A DNA stretch of 64,000 nt from JAGQZY01 sp964588335 (GTDB lineage: Bacteria > Bdellovibrionota > Bdellovibrionia > Bdellovibrionales > JAGQZY01). Shown here one piece after another: positions 34,960 to 42,918 of the stretch. Below the pieces are notes generated by a model. That model ran no database searches and was not told the DNA's origin. It worked only from the letters and a program-made list of their open reading frames with translations. The stretch lies in contig CAZPOV010000002.1 of NCBI GenBank assembly GCA_964588335.1, positions 124,001 through 188,000 of the forward strand. Direction: 5' to 3'. Within the stretch, counting starts at the first letter, position 1. The number at the start of each line of letters is the position of its first letter. A program made the position numbers and the translations under genes.

Positions 34960-35949
34960 TTAGGTTGTTTTGTAGGCCATGCCCAGGGGTTCGATCATTT
35001 TAATGCCATAGGCGATCTCAGAGCCCCGTCTCTGGTGGCGCACCACTTGTCCGACAAAATCAATTTGAGCGGTGGAGAGATTACCAATTTTGCCTTTTAA
35101 ATTCTGCCCCACCTCAAAAATCTTTTGGTCGGACCCTGAAACATCCACAATCAACAAGCCAAAAGCATTGTAGTTGACGGTCAGAAACTCCTCGTATCCG
35201 GTTTCGGTTTCAACATAGACCGGAATGGTTCCTAAAAACCGCTTCGCCACTCGCGAGCGCTGTGGGTTTTCTTTCAGAAAAACCGGTTCTGTTCCGGTTT
35301 CAGCGGGGACTTGATAGAGCTCACCGCTATTGACTTCCATGGCCGACAAAGAGCCATCGAAGACACAGCCAGTGTCAAGGTTGATTCTTTTCTTTGTCAC
35401 TTCCACTTCGGAGGTGGGAGTATGACCGTGGACAATAATCTTTTCCCACTGAAAGCGACTGTTCATAAACGTATTGCGCACCCAAAGCAGATCGTTGCGA
35501 TGTTGAAGATCGTCAAGCTGATTGAGCTTGATATTTGGAACTCCGGCATGGACAAAGAAATGAGTGTCTGTCTCATAGTAAAGTCGCAGGTTTTGTAGAA
35601 AGTGCATATGCGCATCGGGGATCGTGTATTGATTGCCCTCGGTCACATAGCTTGCCAGGGTGGCGCTGCCGCCGTTTAAAATAAAAAAACCGGCCAGCGA
35701 TGAAGAAGGGTCCCTTAGGAACTCCAACATCATGTCTTCGTGATTTCCCATCAAGGCCACCACGTTGTAGTCTCTTTCTAATTCAATAATGGTTTGCAGG
35801 ACTTCAGAGGAGGCGGGGCCCCGGTCGACGTAGTCGCCCAGAAAAACGATTGTTGAGCTTGAATCTAAAGGCAATAGAGAAAGGAGTTTCTTCAACTCCT
35901 TAGCACAACCATGAATGTCACCGATTGCAAAGACTTTGTCTCGACCCAT
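34960..35949 (-). CDS. PPP-type metallophosphoesterase fused to a C-terminal PilZ-like domain
   Basis: A 329-residue protein. Residues 1-215 hold all PPP phosphatase motifs: GDIHG, GDYVDRG, GNHE, the later HAGVP and HGHTP, so it resembles bacterial serine/threonine phosphatases (PrpA/ApaH-like). The last 100 residues read like PilZ, with RSRVAKR as the RxxxR arm and VDVSGSD as the DxS part; the closing Gly is displaced. Cyclic-di-GMP control of a phosphatase is therefore an attractive but unproven reading. It follows the small exported-protein gene by 13 bases. Confidence 0.85.
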   Translation of the reverse strand: MGRDKVFAIGDIHGCAKELKKLLSLLPLDSSSTIVFLGDYVDRGPASSEVLQTIIELERDYNVVALMGNHEDMMLEFLRDPSSSLAGFFILNGGSATLASYVTEGNQYTIPDAHMHFLQNLRLYYETDTHFFVHAGVPNIKLNQLDDLQHRNDLLWVRNTFMNSRFQWEKIIVHGHTPTSEVEVTKKRINLDTGCVFDGSLSAMEVNSGELYQVPAETGTEPVFLKENPQRSRVAKRFLGTIPVYVETETGYEEFLTVNYNAFGLLIVDVSGSDQKIFEVGQNLKGKIGNLSTAQIDFVGQVVRHQRRGSEIAYGIKMIEPLGMAYKTT

Positions 35950-35962
35950 CTTTGCATTTTAT

Positions 35963-36433
35963 TTACATAGTGGAATCGAGGTCAAAAGGATTCTCGTCAG
36001 AGACGAGCTTTGATGGATTTTTTACTTTCACTTGATTCAGCAATTTGGCCTGCTCTCGAGAGCAGATAGAAACTTGGTAGTTACCAAAATTGCAGCTGAC
36101 ATTGAAATTGTAAATGAACTTGGCGTTCTTTTCTGGATCGTCATTCAAGTCACAGGTCTCAACCGAGGGCTCCGTTTTGATTACAGCTTTTACGCTACAG
36201 CCGTCGGCTTTACTGAAGCGGTTTTTCACCGAATCAGGCAGATCTTTCTTCACTCCATCTTGGATACTTTGAGCGTTCCAAAACACATTCGTCACAGATC
36301 GAATCTCTTGCTCATTGATGGGCAATTCATCAAAAAGCTCAGTATCAATTCCATTGGAGTTGATTGCGTCTTCAGCGTGCAATGTCATGGGATAGAGTGC
36401 GAAGAGAGTGAAGATCATCATAAAATTTTTCAT
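35963..36433 (-). CDS. Small exported protein of unknown function
   Basis: A 156-residue product with a signal peptide ending TLHA. The mature protein is acidic and has four cysteines (GCSVKAV, VETCDL, VSCNFG, SICSRE), likely two disulfides. AGGCGG lies before the ATG. It is the first gene of a unit with the phosphoesterase-PilZ gene. No family is recognised. Confidence 0.7.
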   Translation of the reverse strand: MKNFMMIFTLFALYPMTLHAEDAINSNGIDTELFDELPINEQEIRSVTNVFWNAQSIQDGVKKDLPDSVKNRFSKADGCSVKAVIKTEPSVETCDLNDDPEKNAKFIYNFNVSCNFGNYQVSICSREQAKLLNQVKVKNPSKLVSDENPFDLDSTM

Positions 36434-36636
36434 CGTATTACCGCCTTTGGTCGAGACTATAGATCTATCTTACTGGAATTACTGATAGAATCAAAGACCC
36501 AATATGAGAATATAGAATTTTGTTTTAAACAAAAGGTTTAACTTTTTGACGATTTCAAAAGTCCCAAGTGAAACTGTCAAAAAGTTCGATAAAAAAGTTT
36601 AAATAGTATCGAAGTCTGAAGCGGACAAAGCTTTTG

Positions 36637-37044
36637 CTATTGAGTTTCAGAAGCTAAGGGTTGGAATTGAATTTTATTGTTATGCCAATAACAAACTTCT
36701 ATTTCATGGCCCGTGGGATCATAGAGATACCAAGACTTCGAATGGGGATAATCCCAAACCAGGTGGGGTTCGATGTTTAAGCTTTGCAAATGCTTTTCCC
36801 ATAATTCCGGATCTGAAACCCTAAGGCCAAAGTGGTAAACTTTGTGGTGGTCGCTGGTATCGGGCTTGGCTTTGCTTGGTAACTCGTAAAGACAAAGGAG
36901 GCTTTGGTCATTTTGAATAATGGCATAAGGGGTTTCGCGGTGTTGACCTTTTTCTACAACTTCAAACTTAAAAAGATTTTTATACCAGTTAAGACTGTCG
37001 CTCAGATTTTCTACGCTGAGATTGATGTGATCAAGACTGACCAT
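36637..37044 (-). CDS. VOC-family (glyoxalase/bleomycin resistance/dioxygenase) protein
   Basis: A 135-residue single-domain protein with the paired VOC motif: LDHINLSVENLSDSLNWY at the start, YHFGLRVSDPELWEKHL in the middle, and the metal Glu in DPTGHEIEVCY. Metal-binding residues (His, His, Glu) appear present. Substrate unknown. A strong AGGAGG site precedes the ATG, 21 bases after the dipeptide epimerase gene, so the two are cotranscribed. Confidence 0.82.
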   Translation of the reverse strand: MVSLDHINLSVENLSDSLNWYKNLFKFEVVEKGQHRETPYAIIQNDQSLLCLYELPSKAKPDTSDHHKVYHFGLRVSDPELWEKHLQSLNIEPHLVWDYPHSKSWYLYDPTGHEIEVCYWHNNKIQFQPLASETQ

Positions 37045-37065
37045 TGTGAACCCTCCTATTGGTAT

Positions 37066-38061
37066 TTAAAAAATAAGAGGAAAGCTGGGGTTTTGTCGAT
37101 AAGTCAATTTTCCCTGATTTTCTGTGACAAGTTGAAAAGGTTCATGTTCAAAATAGAGAAAACCATCAAGATCAAAGTAATCCACGTCTTGCGCCATGGT
37201 CATGGCTCCAGCAATACCGAGGGAGGATTCCACCATGCAACCCAACATGATCTTTAAGCCCCAGGCTTTGGCTTGTTGAATCTGCTGGCGCGCTCTTTGA
37301 TAGGATCCAGCCTTCATCAACTTAATATTCACACCGTGAAATTGCTTTTTAAAATCTTCGCTCAATAAGTCACTTTGTACCGATTCATCGGCAAAAATAG
37401 GTAGGGGACTGTGTTGCTTTAAGTTTATATACTCATCCACCGAGCCCCGCTGCAATGGCTCTTCAATAAACTGAATATTCAATGCCGAGACGGCCTTCGC
37501 AAAGGCCAAAGCTTGTTGTGAGTTTTGAAAAGCCTCGTTGGCATCAATTCTCAACGGGCCATTGTACAGACGCGATAGCTCTTGGCAGGCCTCAACGGGC
37601 TGGTCTTGTGAAATCTTTAACTTCAAAACCGGAAAGCGTTGCAGCTGAAACTTTTCAAAGAAAGGTTGAATCTCTGCAAGGGGAAGGATGGGGAGTGAAA
37701 ACGAGGTGGCAATCGGCGTTTGATCTTGCAGACCTAAATGCTCGTGCAAGCGCTGTCCTTGCTGTTGACTGTGCCAGTGGGTGAGTGCCGATGTCATCCC
37801 AAACTTCAAATGACTGGGTAGAGAGCTGTTCTGAATGTCTTGCCAGCTGTTAAACGGCAGGTCTTTAAAATTTTGAAACTCGGCGATCAGGCTTTTGGCT
37901 TTTTGGGGGTCGGCGGTGATTCCTGCGACTTCGCCGGTGGCAAAGTGACCGTCCTTTTGTAGGTTGATGAAAAACAGACTCTTCTCGGTGCTTTCACCTC
38001 GGGAGATTTTCCAGGTGAATTGCAAAGGAAGTTTTTTGGTTTCAATGCTCCACTGATACAT
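37066..38061 (-). CDS. Enolase-superfamily protein, probable dipeptide (L-Ala-D/L-Glu) epimerase
   Basis: A 331-residue protein with the muconate-lactonising subgroup residues: LKLKIS (catalytic KxK), RIDANEAF (metal Asp), FIEEPL (metal Glu), IFADES (metal Asp), and VNIKLMKAGS (second catalytic Lys). The C-terminal MLGCMVESSLG is typical of L-Ala-D/L-Glu epimerases, which help recycle murein peptides. The exact dipeptide is not certain. It forms an operon with the VOC gene. A murein-recycling role would fit the many cell-wall enzymes in the window. Confidence 0.85.
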   Translation of the reverse strand: MYQWSIETKKLPLQFTWKISRGESTEKSLFFINLQKDGHFATGEVAGITADPQKAKSLIAEFQNFKDLPFNSWQDIQNSSLPSHLKFGMTSALTHWHSQQQGQRLHEHLGLQDQTPIATSFSLPILPLAEIQPFFEKFQLQRFPVLKLKISQDQPVEACQELSRLYNGPLRIDANEAFQNSQQALAFAKAVSALNIQFIEEPLQRGSVDEYINLKQHSPLPIFADESVQSDLLSEDFKKQFHGVNIKLMKAGSYQRARQQIQQAKAWGLKIMLGCMVESSLGIAGAMTMAQDVDYFDLDGFLYFEHEPFQLVTENQGKLTYRQNPSFPLIF

Positions 38062-38189
38062 TCCCTTATTGTGCCTGGGGTGAGGCCAACAAACAAATCT
38101 TGGGGCATCGGGACGAGGCTTATATGTGCAAAGCTAGACCCTTTTCGCAGATCCTTGTCAATCGTCTAAGAGTGTAGAATAATTTAGAA

Positions 38190-39011
38190 ATGCGAAGACG
38201 ACCTTGGGCTCTGGTGATTTTGTCCGGGCTCCATTTTGTGGCCCCATTGGGGAATATTATTTTCAACGCCATTATCCTCAATCGAAATGTCATGAATTAT
38301 TTTGTCTACGCCATGAGTCCTCAGTACTTCACTCGCAATTGGTTTTTATTTGTCTGTCCGATTGCTGCTGGCCTTGCTATTTACGCTTGTAAAAAGTGGA
38401 GCTTTTATGTTTACGCCTTATCGATCACAGCCCTGTTCTACTTTTCCTACACCAACTCGATGACAAAGTTTGATAGTATTGGTCTGTTGCCGATTATTTT
38501 TGTGTATTTGGTCAACATTGTTGTAGTGACTTATTTCCTTATTCCTGCGGTTCGGAACGTGTATTTTGATCGACGCATGCGGTGGTGGGAATTGCAAAGT
38601 CGTTACAAAACGGATTTTAAGTGCAATTGGCGAGAGCTCTCGTCCACCGAAATGATCCAGGGAAAAGTCGGCAACTTTTCAGAGAATGGGTTGTTTTTAA
38701 AATCGGATATTCACCCCAAGGACAATGAAAAAGTTCACATTGAAATTCCCTTCAATCAGGGCGTGCATTTGACTTTTTGCGGCGAGGCGATCATGCACCA
38801 GCGTGCCGATGCCATTGGTTTTGGGGTCAAGTTTGAACACACCAGGGAGAGCCGCAAACAGGCGCAAGATTTGGTGGCCCACCTGGAAAGCAAAGGTCAG
38901 CGAATGACCAATAATGATGTTCGACCGGAAGACAGTTTTTCATATTGGGTGCGGACTTTGTTGACCACGGGTAAAGGTTTGGTCCCCGATAAAGATCCAA
39001 AAAACTCCTAA
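38190..39011 (+). CDS. Membrane protein with C-terminal PilZ domain
   Basis: A 273-residue protein with four membrane helices in the first 125 residues. They are followed by a cytoplasmic PilZ domain: RRMRWWELQSRYK (basic arm) and GKVGNFSENGLFLKS (the DxSxxG element reads NFSENG). Cyclic-di-GMP binding is likely but the Asp is replaced by Asn. No clear ribosome site is seen. It stands alone and is divergent from the epimerase gene. Confidence 0.8.
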   Translation: MRRRPWALVILSGLHFVAPLGNIIFNAIILNRNVMNYFVYAMSPQYFTRNWFLFVCPIAAGLAIYACKKWSFYVYALSITALFYFSYTNSMTKFDSIGLLPIIFVYLVNIVVVTYFLIPAVRNVYFDRRMRWWELQSRYKTDFKCNWRELSSTEMIQGKVGNFSENGLFLKSDIHPKDNEKVHIEIPFNQGVHLTFCGEAIMHQRADAIGFGVKFEHTRESRKQAQDLVAHLESKGQRMTNNDVRPEDSFSYWVRTLLTTGKGLVPDKDPKNS

Positions 39012-39259
39012 CACAGAGAATCTAAACCGAATCCTAAAAAACCGCTTTTCTCAGTTTGAACCGTCTTTTGGCACTATAATCGTCTCTAATCGCCTTCTGT
39101 TGTACGTTTCGGGGCTATAATCTATAATTATAGTTAGGATAGCGATGACTTGGTTTAAACTAGACTTGTGTTTAATGACCAACAAAGTGGATCCTAGAAA
39201 AAAGCCATTGGCTTGTAACAAGGAGGTGGGTTCCTAGCCATCTAAACTTTCCAAGAGTA

Positions 39260-39766
39260 TTGTTACTAAATGCCACCTACGAACCTTTGCAGGTCGTAAC
39301 TTGGCAGCGAGCGATGATTCTCTGGTTCCAACAAAAAGTCGATATTCTTGAATCACACGAAGTGTTGATTCGTTCCGTACGCCGCAACTATTCGGCTCCA
39401 GCGGTGCTTCGACTCCGCTATTATATCAAGCCGAAATCCTATCGGCGGGTTCGCCTTTGTCGCGAAAACATTTTTATTCGTGATCAATACCAATGCCAAT
39501 ACTGTGGAGACACCTTTCCCCATAAAGAATTGACCTTGGATCACGTTCTTCCGGTGTCCCGTGGGGGCCCTAAAAGTTGGAGGAACCTGGTGGCCGCCTG
39601 CCATAAATGCAATCATAAAAAAGGCAATCGCACTCCGCAAGAGGCGACCATGCCCTTGCTGAAGCAGCCGGTTCCACTGAAATGGACTCCGCAGTTTGAT
39701 ATGCGGGCTCGGATCAAGAATAGCGATGATGTCTGGATGCCTTATTTGAACATGCAGTTCACTTAG
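39260..39766 (+). CDS. HNH endonuclease family protein
   Basis: A 168-residue protein with an HNH/McrA-like domain: CQYCG, LTLDHVLPVSRGG, NLVAACHKCNHKKGNRTP. Two CxxC pairs bind zinc, and the His-Asn-His core is intact. The N-terminus LLNATYEPLQVVTWQRA matches a common bacterial family whose members normally begin a few residues earlier (RVLxLN). In this frame the codons before TTG also read PRV, but no ATG, GTG or TTG precedes them. The strong AAGGAGG lies 34 bases upstream of the TTG, too far to serve it directly. The start is thus uncertain. Confidence 0.85.
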   Translation: MLLNATYEPLQVVTWQRAMILWFQQKVDILESHEVLIRSVRRNYSAPAVLRLRYYIKPKSYRRVRLCRENIFIRDQYQCQYCGDTFPHKELTLDHVLPVSRGGPKSWRNLVAACHKCNHKKGNRTPQEATMPLLKQPVPLKWTPQFDMRARIKNSDDVWMPYLNMQFT

Positions 39767-39872
39767 GCTGATCCGTCGTCTGTGATGTCAGGGCGTTTAT
39801 TGCGCGCTCTGTAAAACGGGATGGTTCCCGTCTTTGCTCTTTAATGGCATCATAAGGGAATGGGGAGCCTAT

Positions 39873-40715
39873 ATGTCTGAATCGTGGAAATTTTCTGTTT
39901 CGCCCGACTGCAAAGATCTGGACGCTGCGATGGCGGCATGCACCCATTTGGGAGTGGGGGCGCATCCCGATGACCTCGAAGTCATGGCCGGGCACGGTAT
40001 CCTGCAATGCCTGAATTCTAAAGATCAGCATTTTTTTGGAGTGACCTGCACCACGGGATCGGGCAGTGCTCGCGCTGGCGCTTATAAAAACAAAACCGAT
40101 CAAGAGATTGTTGAACTTCGCATACAAGAGCAATTTGAATCGGCTCGCCTGGGTGGTTATGCCGGCGTTTTGATGCTTGGTTTTGAAAGCTCGGCCTTAA
40201 AGGCGCAATGGAACGAGGCGCTGATCGAAACTTTCGTGGATCTTTTAAAAAAAACCAAACCGCAAGTGATTTATTGTCATAATCTTTTTGATAAGCACTT
40301 AACCCATGTTGCAGTGGTCACCCACTTGATTGAAAGTTTGCGTCGCTTGCCGTGGCAGCCAGGGGCCTTTTATGGGTGTGAGGTGTGGCGAGGACTGGAT
40401 TGGTTGCCCGATTCCGAGAAAATTGTTTTACCGATTGATGATGTCTCGATGGTGCAGAAACTGATCTCTTGTCACAAATCGCAAACCGAAAGCGGAAAAG
40501 ATTATGCGGCGGCGACGGCTGGCCGGATGGCGGCGAATGCGACATTTTTTGAGGCCCGTGACTTGGATCAACACTCCCACCAATTGTTTGCGGTTGACCT
40601 TATGCCTCTTTTGATCAACCCCGGATTGAGTTTACAAGAGTTTGGCCGTCAGAAGTTAGAAATGTTACAAAAAAATATCGAAGTCAATCTGACACCGTTT
40701 TCGCGAGGTGAGTGA
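39873..40715 (+). CDS. PIG-L/LmbE-family zinc deacetylase
   Basis: A 280-residue protein with the family motif GAHPDDLEV (zinc His and catalytic Asp), the CTTGSGSA loop, and HLTHVAVV supplying the third zinc ligand. These enzymes remove the acetyl group from N-acetylglucosamine moieties. Its TGA overlaps the ATG of nagB (TGATG). Coupling to glucosamine-6-phosphate deaminase suggests it acts on GlcNAc or GlcNAc-6-phosphate in amino-sugar use, possibly in place of NagA. GGGGAG precedes the ATG; an upstream in-frame ATG at 39834 lacks a good site. Confidence 0.87.
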   Translation: MSESWKFSVSPDCKDLDAAMAACTHLGVGAHPDDLEVMAGHGILQCLNSKDQHFFGVTCTTGSGSARAGAYKNKTDQEIVELRIQEQFESARLGGYAGVLMLGFESSALKAQWNEALIETFVDLLKKTKPQVIYCHNLFDKHLTHVAVVTHLIESLRRLPWQPGAFYGCEVWRGLDWLPDSEKIVLPIDDVSMVQKLISCHKSQTESGKDYAAATAGRMAANATFFEARDLDQHSHQLFAVDLMPLLINPGLSLQEFGRQKLEMLQKNIEVNLTPFSRGE

Positions 40716-41506
40716 TGGAAGTGATAATTTGTCAGAATTCAGATGAAGCCAGTGATCTGGTGGCAAAACTTTTAAAAAACCAAGTCAAAAAAAGGAAGCA
40801 TTCGGTTTTGGGCTTGGCCACCGGAAGCACTCCGCTGACGATGTACCAAATGTTCATTGATTACATAAAGGCTGAGGGTATTGTTACCAGTGAAATGATC
40901 GCCTTCAACTTGGATGAGTATGTGGGCGTTGGCCCCGATCATCCTGGTTCTTACGCCTATTATATGAAAAAGAATTTTATGGAGCCTTTGAATCTTGATC
41001 CGCGACAGCTGAACATTCCCGATGGGCAGGCTGAGGATATAAAAAAAGAATGTGATAACTATGAGAAAAGAATCGGTCAGCAAGGTCCCATTGATTTGCA
41101 GATTCTGGGACTGGGGCAGGATGGGCACATTGGGTTTAATGAGCCTGGCTCTTCTTTGGGGTCTCGCACCCGCATTAAGTCGCTGACCGAAAAGACCCGT
41201 GAAGTGAACAAGGCCTCGTTTTCAACCCTAGAAGAGGTTCCACGGCATGTGATCACCATGGGAATTCAAACCATTATGGAGAGCCAAAAAATTGCTCTGA
41301 TGGCGTTTGGGAAAAGTAAGGCAGCGACGGTGGCGCAAATGGTGGAAGGCCCGATTTCAGCTTTGGTTCCGGCATCGGTTCTGCAGTTTCACCCGCAAGT
41401 GAAAGTGTTTCTTGATGAGGAGGCCGCCTCAGAGCTCAAGAATCACGACTACTACAGGCAGGTTTTTGCCCACAAACCGGCTTGGCAAATGGCGGAATTT
41501 GTATAA
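40715..41506 (+). CDS. nagB: Glucosamine-6-phosphate deaminase
   Basis: Converts glucosamine-6-phosphate to fructose-6-phosphate and ammonia. The 263 residues show ATGSTPLTMY (phosphate loop), NLDEYVGVG (catalytic Asp), and GLGQDGHIGFNEPGSSL, all typical of NagB. The late PASVLQFH is also conserved. The ATG shares a base with the stop of the deacetylase gene and has GAGGTGA upstream; an in-frame GTG one codon earlier is possible. It is followed by the response regulator gene after 26 bases. Confidence 0.95.
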   Translation: MEVIICQNSDEASDLVAKLLKNQVKKRKHSVLGLATGSTPLTMYQMFIDYIKAEGIVTSEMIAFNLDEYVGVGPDHPGSYAYYMKKNFMEPLNLDPRQLNIPDGQAEDIKKECDNYEKRIGQQGPIDLQILGLGQDGHIGFNEPGSSLGSRTRIKSLTEKTREVNKASFSTLEEVPRHVITMGIQTIMESQKIALMAFGKSKAATVAQMVEGPISALVPASVLQFHPQVKVFLDEEAASELKNHDYYRQVFAHKPAWQMAEFV

Positions 41507-41532
41507 TAAATGGGGTCTACCAGAGAGGCCCT

Positions 41533-42918
41533 ATGTCAGCAGGAAAAATCATTGTTATTGATGACGACGTGGCGATGCGTGAAATGGTTGAGGACTTTCT
41601 CGCCAGCAAAAGCTACAACTGTGAGTCGTTCGGGTTGGCCAGTGCCGCTTTTAAAAGTTTGCAAGAGCAAGATTTAGAAGAGGTTCAGGCTATTGTCACC
41701 GATCAGAATATGCCAGAGATGGACGGTGTGGAGTTTGTTCAGCGCATGCAGAAGCTGGCTCCCGATATTCCTGTGATCATCATGACAGCTTACGCCTCGA
41801 TAGATGCGGCCATCGAGGCGACGCGCTTAGGGGCCTTTGCTTACATCTCAAAACCATTTAAGCTGACTGAGTTTGAAGTCACCTTACAAAAAGCTATGCA
41901 CCTGCGTGAGCTGAAAAAGGAAAACCAAAGTCTTAAGTTAAGTGTCAAAAGTGGCTGGAAATTTGGAAAAATCATCGGTAAGAGCCGGGTGATGACAGAG
42001 GTCTTTAACACGATCTCGCGGGTGGCTCCGGCTCAGTCCACAGTTTTAATCACCGGTGATAGCGGAACCGGAAAAGAGTTAGTGGCGCGTGCCATCCACG
42101 ATTGCAGTCGGCGTAAAGACAAGGCGTTTGTTGCCATCAACTGCACGGCGATTCCAGAAAGTCTTTTAGAATCAGAGCTGTTTGGACATATTAAAGGGTC
42201 GTTCACCGGTGCGGTTTCCGATAAGAAGGGATTGTTTGAAGAGGCCGATGGCGGCACTTTGTTTTTAGATGAGATCGGTGATCTTGATATGGCCTTGCAG
42301 GCGAAGCTGTTGCGAGCCTTGCAGGAAAAAACCATCAAACCCGTGGGCGCTAATCGCGAGAAAAAGATCGACGTGCGTGTGATCACAGCCACCCATAAGA
42401 ACCTGCAAAAAGCCATCGAAGAGGGGCTGTTTCGAGAGGATCTTTACTACCGCTTGAGTGTCTTGCCCATTCAATTGCCACCGTTGCGGCAACGCAAAGA
42501 TGACATCCCCCTATTGGCCGAGTATTTTTTAAACAAGTACGCCGCCATCAACCAATCGCCGGCGAAAAGCTTTTCTGCACAGGCTTTACAAGAGCTGATC
42601 AGTTACCCATGGAACGGCAACGTTCGAGAGCTTGAAAATGTGGTGGAGCGTTTGTGTGTGATGAGCACTCATCCGGTGATCGAGTCGACAGGGTTGGCCA
42701 CCTCTTCTGATAAGTCCACATCGGAAGACTTTTTTCTTTCATCCACTCAAGATTGGCCGACCTTAGAAGAGCTTAATAAAAGATATATTGATCGAGTCTT
42801 AGAGAAAACCGGAGGACGTAAAGAGAAGGCGGCGCAGATTTTAGGAATCAATCGCCGCACCCTTTACCGTCGTGAAAAAGAAGAGCAAGACTCGGTGGCG
42901 GAGAACAATGAGCATTGA
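41533..42918 (+). CDS. Sigma-54-dependent response regulator (NtrC family)
   Basis: A 461-residue activator with three domains. The receiver (1-120) has the acidic pair DDD, phospho-site Asp57 in TDQNMPEMDG, and Lys107. The AAA+ domain has Walker A GDSGTGKE near 176, the sigma-54 contact loop GSFTGA (222-227, Ser in place of the usual Ala), and Walker B GGTLFLDEIGD. The Fis-type helix-turn-helix at the end reads RKEKAAQILGINRRTLYRREK. GAGAGG precedes the ATG. Its 3' end overlaps the histidine kinase gene by 11 bases. It is the only sigma-54 activator in the window and the natural candidate to drive the sigma-54 promoters between 46179 and 49393. Confidence 0.93.
   Translation: MSAGKIIVIDDDVAMREMVEDFLASKSYNCESFGLASAAFKSLQEQDLEEVQAIVTDQNMPEMDGVEFVQRMQKLAPDIPVIIMTAYASIDAAIEATRLGAFAYISKPFKLTEFEVTLQKAMHLRELKKENQSLKLSVKSGWKFGKIIGKSRVMTEVFNTISRVAPAQSTVLITGDSGTGKELVARAIHDCSRRKDKAFVAINCTAIPESLLESELFGHIKGSFTGAVSDKKGLFEEADGGTLFLDEIGDLDMALQAKLLRALQEKTIKPVGANREKKIDVRVITATHKNLQKAIEEGLFREDLYYRLSVLPIQLPPLRQRKDDIPLLAEYFLNKYAAINQSPAKSFSAQALQELISYPWNGNVRELENVVERLCVMSTHPVIESTGLATSSDKSTSEDFFLSSTQDWPTLEELNKRYIDRVLEKTGGRKEKAAQILGINRRTLYRREKEEQDSVAENNEH

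Noticed and set aside
13525..36483. 16-base string CTATCTTACTGGAATT upstream of both the 13500 and the 36433 gene starts
   Set aside because: A few shared 16-mers are expected by chance in 64 kb on two strands; no further copies or palindrome were seen.
39205..39230. GTAACAAGGAGGTGG resembling the 3' end of 16S rRNA
   Set aside because: The match is short and lacks the neighbouring rRNA sequence; it is more simply a Shine-Dalgarno-like stretch.
39830..39848. Possible sigma-54 promoter before the PIG-L/nagB pair (TGGTTCCCGTCTTTGCTC)
   Set aside because: GG and GC are eleven bases apart, not ten; sigma-54 does not tolerate this well.
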